NCBI GenBank assembly: GCA_021613335.1
Contig: JAJTWR010000314.1
Coordinates: 757,501-821,500, forward strand
DNA: 64,000 nucleotides
DNA from: Whitmania pigra
Lineage: Eukaryota > Annelida > Clitellata > Hirudinida > Haemopidae
Direction of reading: 5' to 3'
Shown here: positions 60,846-64,000 of the stretch, piece after piece
How positions within the stretch are numbered: position 1 is the stretch's first letter
Layout: each line of letters opens with the position of its first letter
Position numbers and translations under genes: made by a program
The notes under the pieces: model-generated
Database searches by the model: none
Seen by the model: the letters and a program-made list of their open reading frames with translations, nothing else
Told to the model about the DNA's origin: nothing

Positions 60846-63800
60846 ATTATTATTGTTATTATTAGGAGGCAGATGGAAGGATCTGTCGATTTCTTTGGAG
60901 TGTCTTTTTGGGATTTTTTACTTCCGCTAAATTTTTTGTGAGCTATTATTTCCTAGCCTATGCTACCTATCCGTCTTGTATTTATTTTATTTATATTTTT
61001 ACATGAATTTTCGTATTAAATTGAGTCGTACTGGATCAGTGCGTAGGATGAATTTAGCATTGTGTCTGATCGGATGAGTAATGCCGACGATATTAGCATT
61101 GCATATTTTGTCGAGCATTTTGCTTTGTGGATATTGATGTTGGTGTTGTTATCATAATCATAATAATCACCATCGTCATTATTATTGTTATTATTTATAT
61201 AAGTCGAAATCAGTATGATGAACATCGTTGAAATAGGATTCAAGTCCAGAATGATGTTTAGTTTGTCCAAATAGTCTAAGAAATGTTGAGGCTGTTTAAG
61301 AGCAGATGAGCAACCTCAGTAGTATTACTGTGCCTAATTGGATTATAATGACCTACAGTGCATGTTCTTCTGTAGAATTATGATGATGATGATTATGTTG
61401 AGAATGGTGTCTGTTTGTTGCTGCTAATGTTTTGTTTTGCATAAATGCTTTGGCTGTCGGCTTATTTGTTTCCGTTATAATAATTGATAATTATTGGCTC
61501 ATGTAAATATTTTTATAGCACTAACTTCTGCATGCATCAATATGCTAATCTCGAGCATTCTCTGTCTCGATGCAAGATCTTTTACAATGACACATTCTTC
61601 TGTGGCTGGCCGTTCGTCAAGTCAGACATCCACTTTTTCTATTTTTTATTTATTTAATATCTAATCTTGTACTTAATTTTATTGTTGTTGAATGTTGTTG
61701 TTGTTGTTGTTGTTGTTGTGGAACACATTTGAAAGGAGAGTTTCAAAGTTTTGAATAAGCAGAGACAGTTCTGGCTTTAGGCTATCTTCAGCTCACAGTA
61801 GTAGGCCTACTTAGGTGCTAAATAAAGGCTTTGTTGGTGGTGTCTGTTTGCTTGCATGCACGTAGGTGTCTGGGTGTTGGCGTTTGTTTGCAAACTCGTC
61901 TGTCTTCGTCCTAATAACCATTACCATCGTTGCTGGCTGAAATCGCTATGGCAACACGAAATTTTTTAGAAATGGGAAATGTTTTCGATTTATTGAAGTG
62001 TCTGCTACTGAGAGCAGTTTTTGATATTTTCAAATTTGATTATTTAGCTTTTAAAATTTTGCAGAATAAACATTTCGAGGTTTTAATTCTGAGGAATTAT
62101 TCAACTAAAGCCACGGTGACCTCTGCAAAAATAACTTGCGACCTTGCACTCGTGACTGAGTTATGCATTTAGAGGTTTGTAAGGTTTGTGCTAAGATTAA
62201 GTTAATTGGAGCTAGTTAGATATTCATTGAAATAATTAACTTGCAACTGGTTGCTTAACTTATTTTATTTGCATAAGTTATGCTTTGACAATTCAGCTTT
62301 GTGATCCGGTATGCATCTGACAGGTGCATTAAATTTGAGCAGAACGTGCAATAAACGGTCCTTTTTCTGCTTGTATGTTTTAATTATAAATTGTTTTTGA
62401 TTTAATTATTGTGCATTGTCTCATGTAATAAATAAGTATAGGTTATTCTATTTACAAAAATTGTAATCTCATTTTGGCATTACCTTTTGCAAGTTTTGTT
62501 TGAAATTTGTTTTGCATACCTTGAATAGTTTACTTTCCTGTATATTCTTGTTTTGCGTAACACCATATATCTGATATTAATATTGTTATGAATGTTACTT
62601 TAATTGTTTGTAAACAGTTTACAGTTTCAACAGTAAAGGCACTCTGAGGTTATACTACTATATAGGTTACGTGCCTGCATACGGCGGTAATGGCAACAGT
62701 CGTAATGTGTCGTGTTCGAAACCCAGCCTGCACTGCCTCAAGCGCCCTTGGGAAGGAGCGCTATATAAATGAAGTTACAATACTAAAAATTTAAAATTAA
62801 AATAAAAACATTTTTATCAAAATAAGCTGAAGAGATTCTCACATTTAATTTTATCAGAATTTGATTTTATGCTTGCGTGCTCTCTTGAGTTTTGATTTTT
62901 TATATTTTTCTTCCTACTTTTTGACATTTCAATAAAGATTGCACCATTTTATTGTGGCAGCTGCGATGTTTAGGATGTTTAGTAATATTAACGGACGCAA
63001 AAATGTCTGCATTAGAAATTGCAAACATCTGAAATCTTAACTCATCAGTATTTTATTTTCAATTTTTTGCCAATTTGTGATATCTAGCTTTGAAATCAGT
63101 TGGTTGAAATAACTTTTTTAAACCGAAACGTGGATGACCGCGTTGGATGGCAAATGTTGTTCAATAGAATTTAATTTTCCTGCTGACTCATTGTGTTGGT
63201 ATGTGGAAAAAAAACCACGCTCTTGTTCCGTCCTTTATATGGCAAAATCAAAATGTCGCTGCATTTATTATGATAATAAGCACCTGCTGTGGCTTAAAGG
63301 TCATGTTAAGTCCTCCGTCATGTGCAATGTTTGAGTGAAATTTCCAGGCAGAATGAAGGAAGAATGAAAGTTATTACATGGAAAAGCACACCTTGACCTT
63401 TGTTTTCTGTTTGTACTTTCGTCTTATTTATGAATTTTGATTTGTATTTTCACATTCCAATTTGCAGCATCAATCATTGATTGTCAATCTAAACTAGATG
63501 GAAGTTGTAGATTAATTTTCCCAAGTCATCAAAATTTGGGAAGTATTTTCTTCAAATTTTTTATTTCATTTCATCCAAATTGATTAAAGACTGAATCCAT
63601 TGATCTACTGGTGTTTATTTGGATGTCTGGAATCTTAGGATTGCATGTTAGCCATACTTGATGCTTCATATTTTGGTCTATTAGTCATCATTATTTTTCA
63701 CCTAATCTTTTACTTAGTGCTAATTGATTCATTATCTTCATCTAGATCTTTGCTTTGGTAGATTTGCTCCATTCCAACTTGTTTGATTAATATTTGATTT

Positions 63801-64000
63801 ATTATTTAATTATTTGGAATGTATGTTATAAATTGCATTGCATTTACTATACGAACGTTAAACGTGTTCATTATATTTGTAATAATTATCAAAATTGCTA
63901 ATAGTTATTTCCCTTTTTATTTTGACTTGTATTTTTCTTCTGTCATGTCCGTTTAAGAATTCTGACTAAATCAATCGTTAGTATAATATAATTATTAAAT
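60688..64000. other. Probable long intron of the unknown gene
   Basis: Mostly unique AT-rich sequence with short ATT (about 60805-60860) and GTT (about 61682-61720) arrays and one SINE-like copy (62662-62772). No exon is convincing. The 80-codon frame at 61930-62172 and the 66-codon frame at 63134-63334 show no recognised domain. Confidence 0.5.
62662..62772 (+). mobile_element. tRNA-derived SINE-like element, copy B
   Basis: It contains CTGCATACGGCGGTAATGGC, GTCGTGTTCGAAACCCAGCC, CTGCACTGCC and AGCGCTATATAAATG, matching copy A at 15976 almost base for base in the core. The B-box motif GTTCGAAAC is intact. Confidence 0.75.

Overview
This window is nuclear DNA from a bilaterian invertebrate. 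Its genes carry many spliceosomal introns with GT..AG ends. The proteins are animal-specific (Dscam, TRIM2/3, EMC7, a SKICH protein, HEATR6), and introns and spacers are AT-rich and crowded with ATT, ATC and GTT microsatellites. A lophotrochozoan, possibly a leech-like annelid, fits the microsatellite load, the single-copy Dscam without arthropod-style exon arrays, and the two-domain small heat-shock protein (a layout known from flatworm p40 antigens). That placement is inference, not shown by the sequence. I saw no bacterial genes, CRISPR array, rRNA or convincing tRNA gene.

Layout. (1) 715-24068, + strand: a complete Dscam gene in 33 exons with compatible splice phases: signal peptide, 9 Ig, 4 FN3, Ig10, 2 FN3, one membrane helix and a 346-residue tail, about 2064 aa. 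(2) 28311-34382, +: a TRIM2/TRIM3-type RING / B-box / coiled-coil / filamin / NHL protein, about 1119 aa in 5 exons. (3) 35041-36539, -: EMC7, an ER membrane protein complex subunit, 233 aa in 4 exons. (4) 37500-43871, -: a protein with two C-terminal alpha-crystallin domains behind a 430-residue disordered N-terminus. (5) 46253-50932, +: a SKICH-domain protein of about 1475 aa, mostly disordered, with several dynein-light-chain (LC8)-like motifs. (6) 51247-59040, -: HEATR6 in 17 exons, about 1324 aa. (7) 59907 onward, +: the first two exons of an unrecognised gene, probably continuing past the window.

The genes do not form an operon or a pathway. Dscam is a neuronal adhesion and guidance receptor, TRIM2/3 a probable ubiquitin ligase, EMC7 a membrane-insertion factor and HEATR6 a HEAT-repeat protein of poorly known role. 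Two neighbour arrangements stand out. The SKICH gene and HEATR6 converge with stops only 314 bp apart and predicted poly(A) signals that cross. HEATR6 and the unknown gene diverge from an 866-bp spacer that probably serves as a shared promoter.

The non-coding part is dominated by trinucleotide arrays (several hundred bp each), at least four copies of a tRNA-derived SINE-like element, and a few recent perfect duplications. Some microsatellites have entered coding sequence as poly-Asp and poly-Asn tracts. I found no wholly new system. The best leads are the SKICH/LC8 protein, the tandem-ACD fusion, and lineage-specific insertions in TRIM2/3 and HEATR6. Splice sites were assigned by eye from phase and homology, so individual exon ends may be off.
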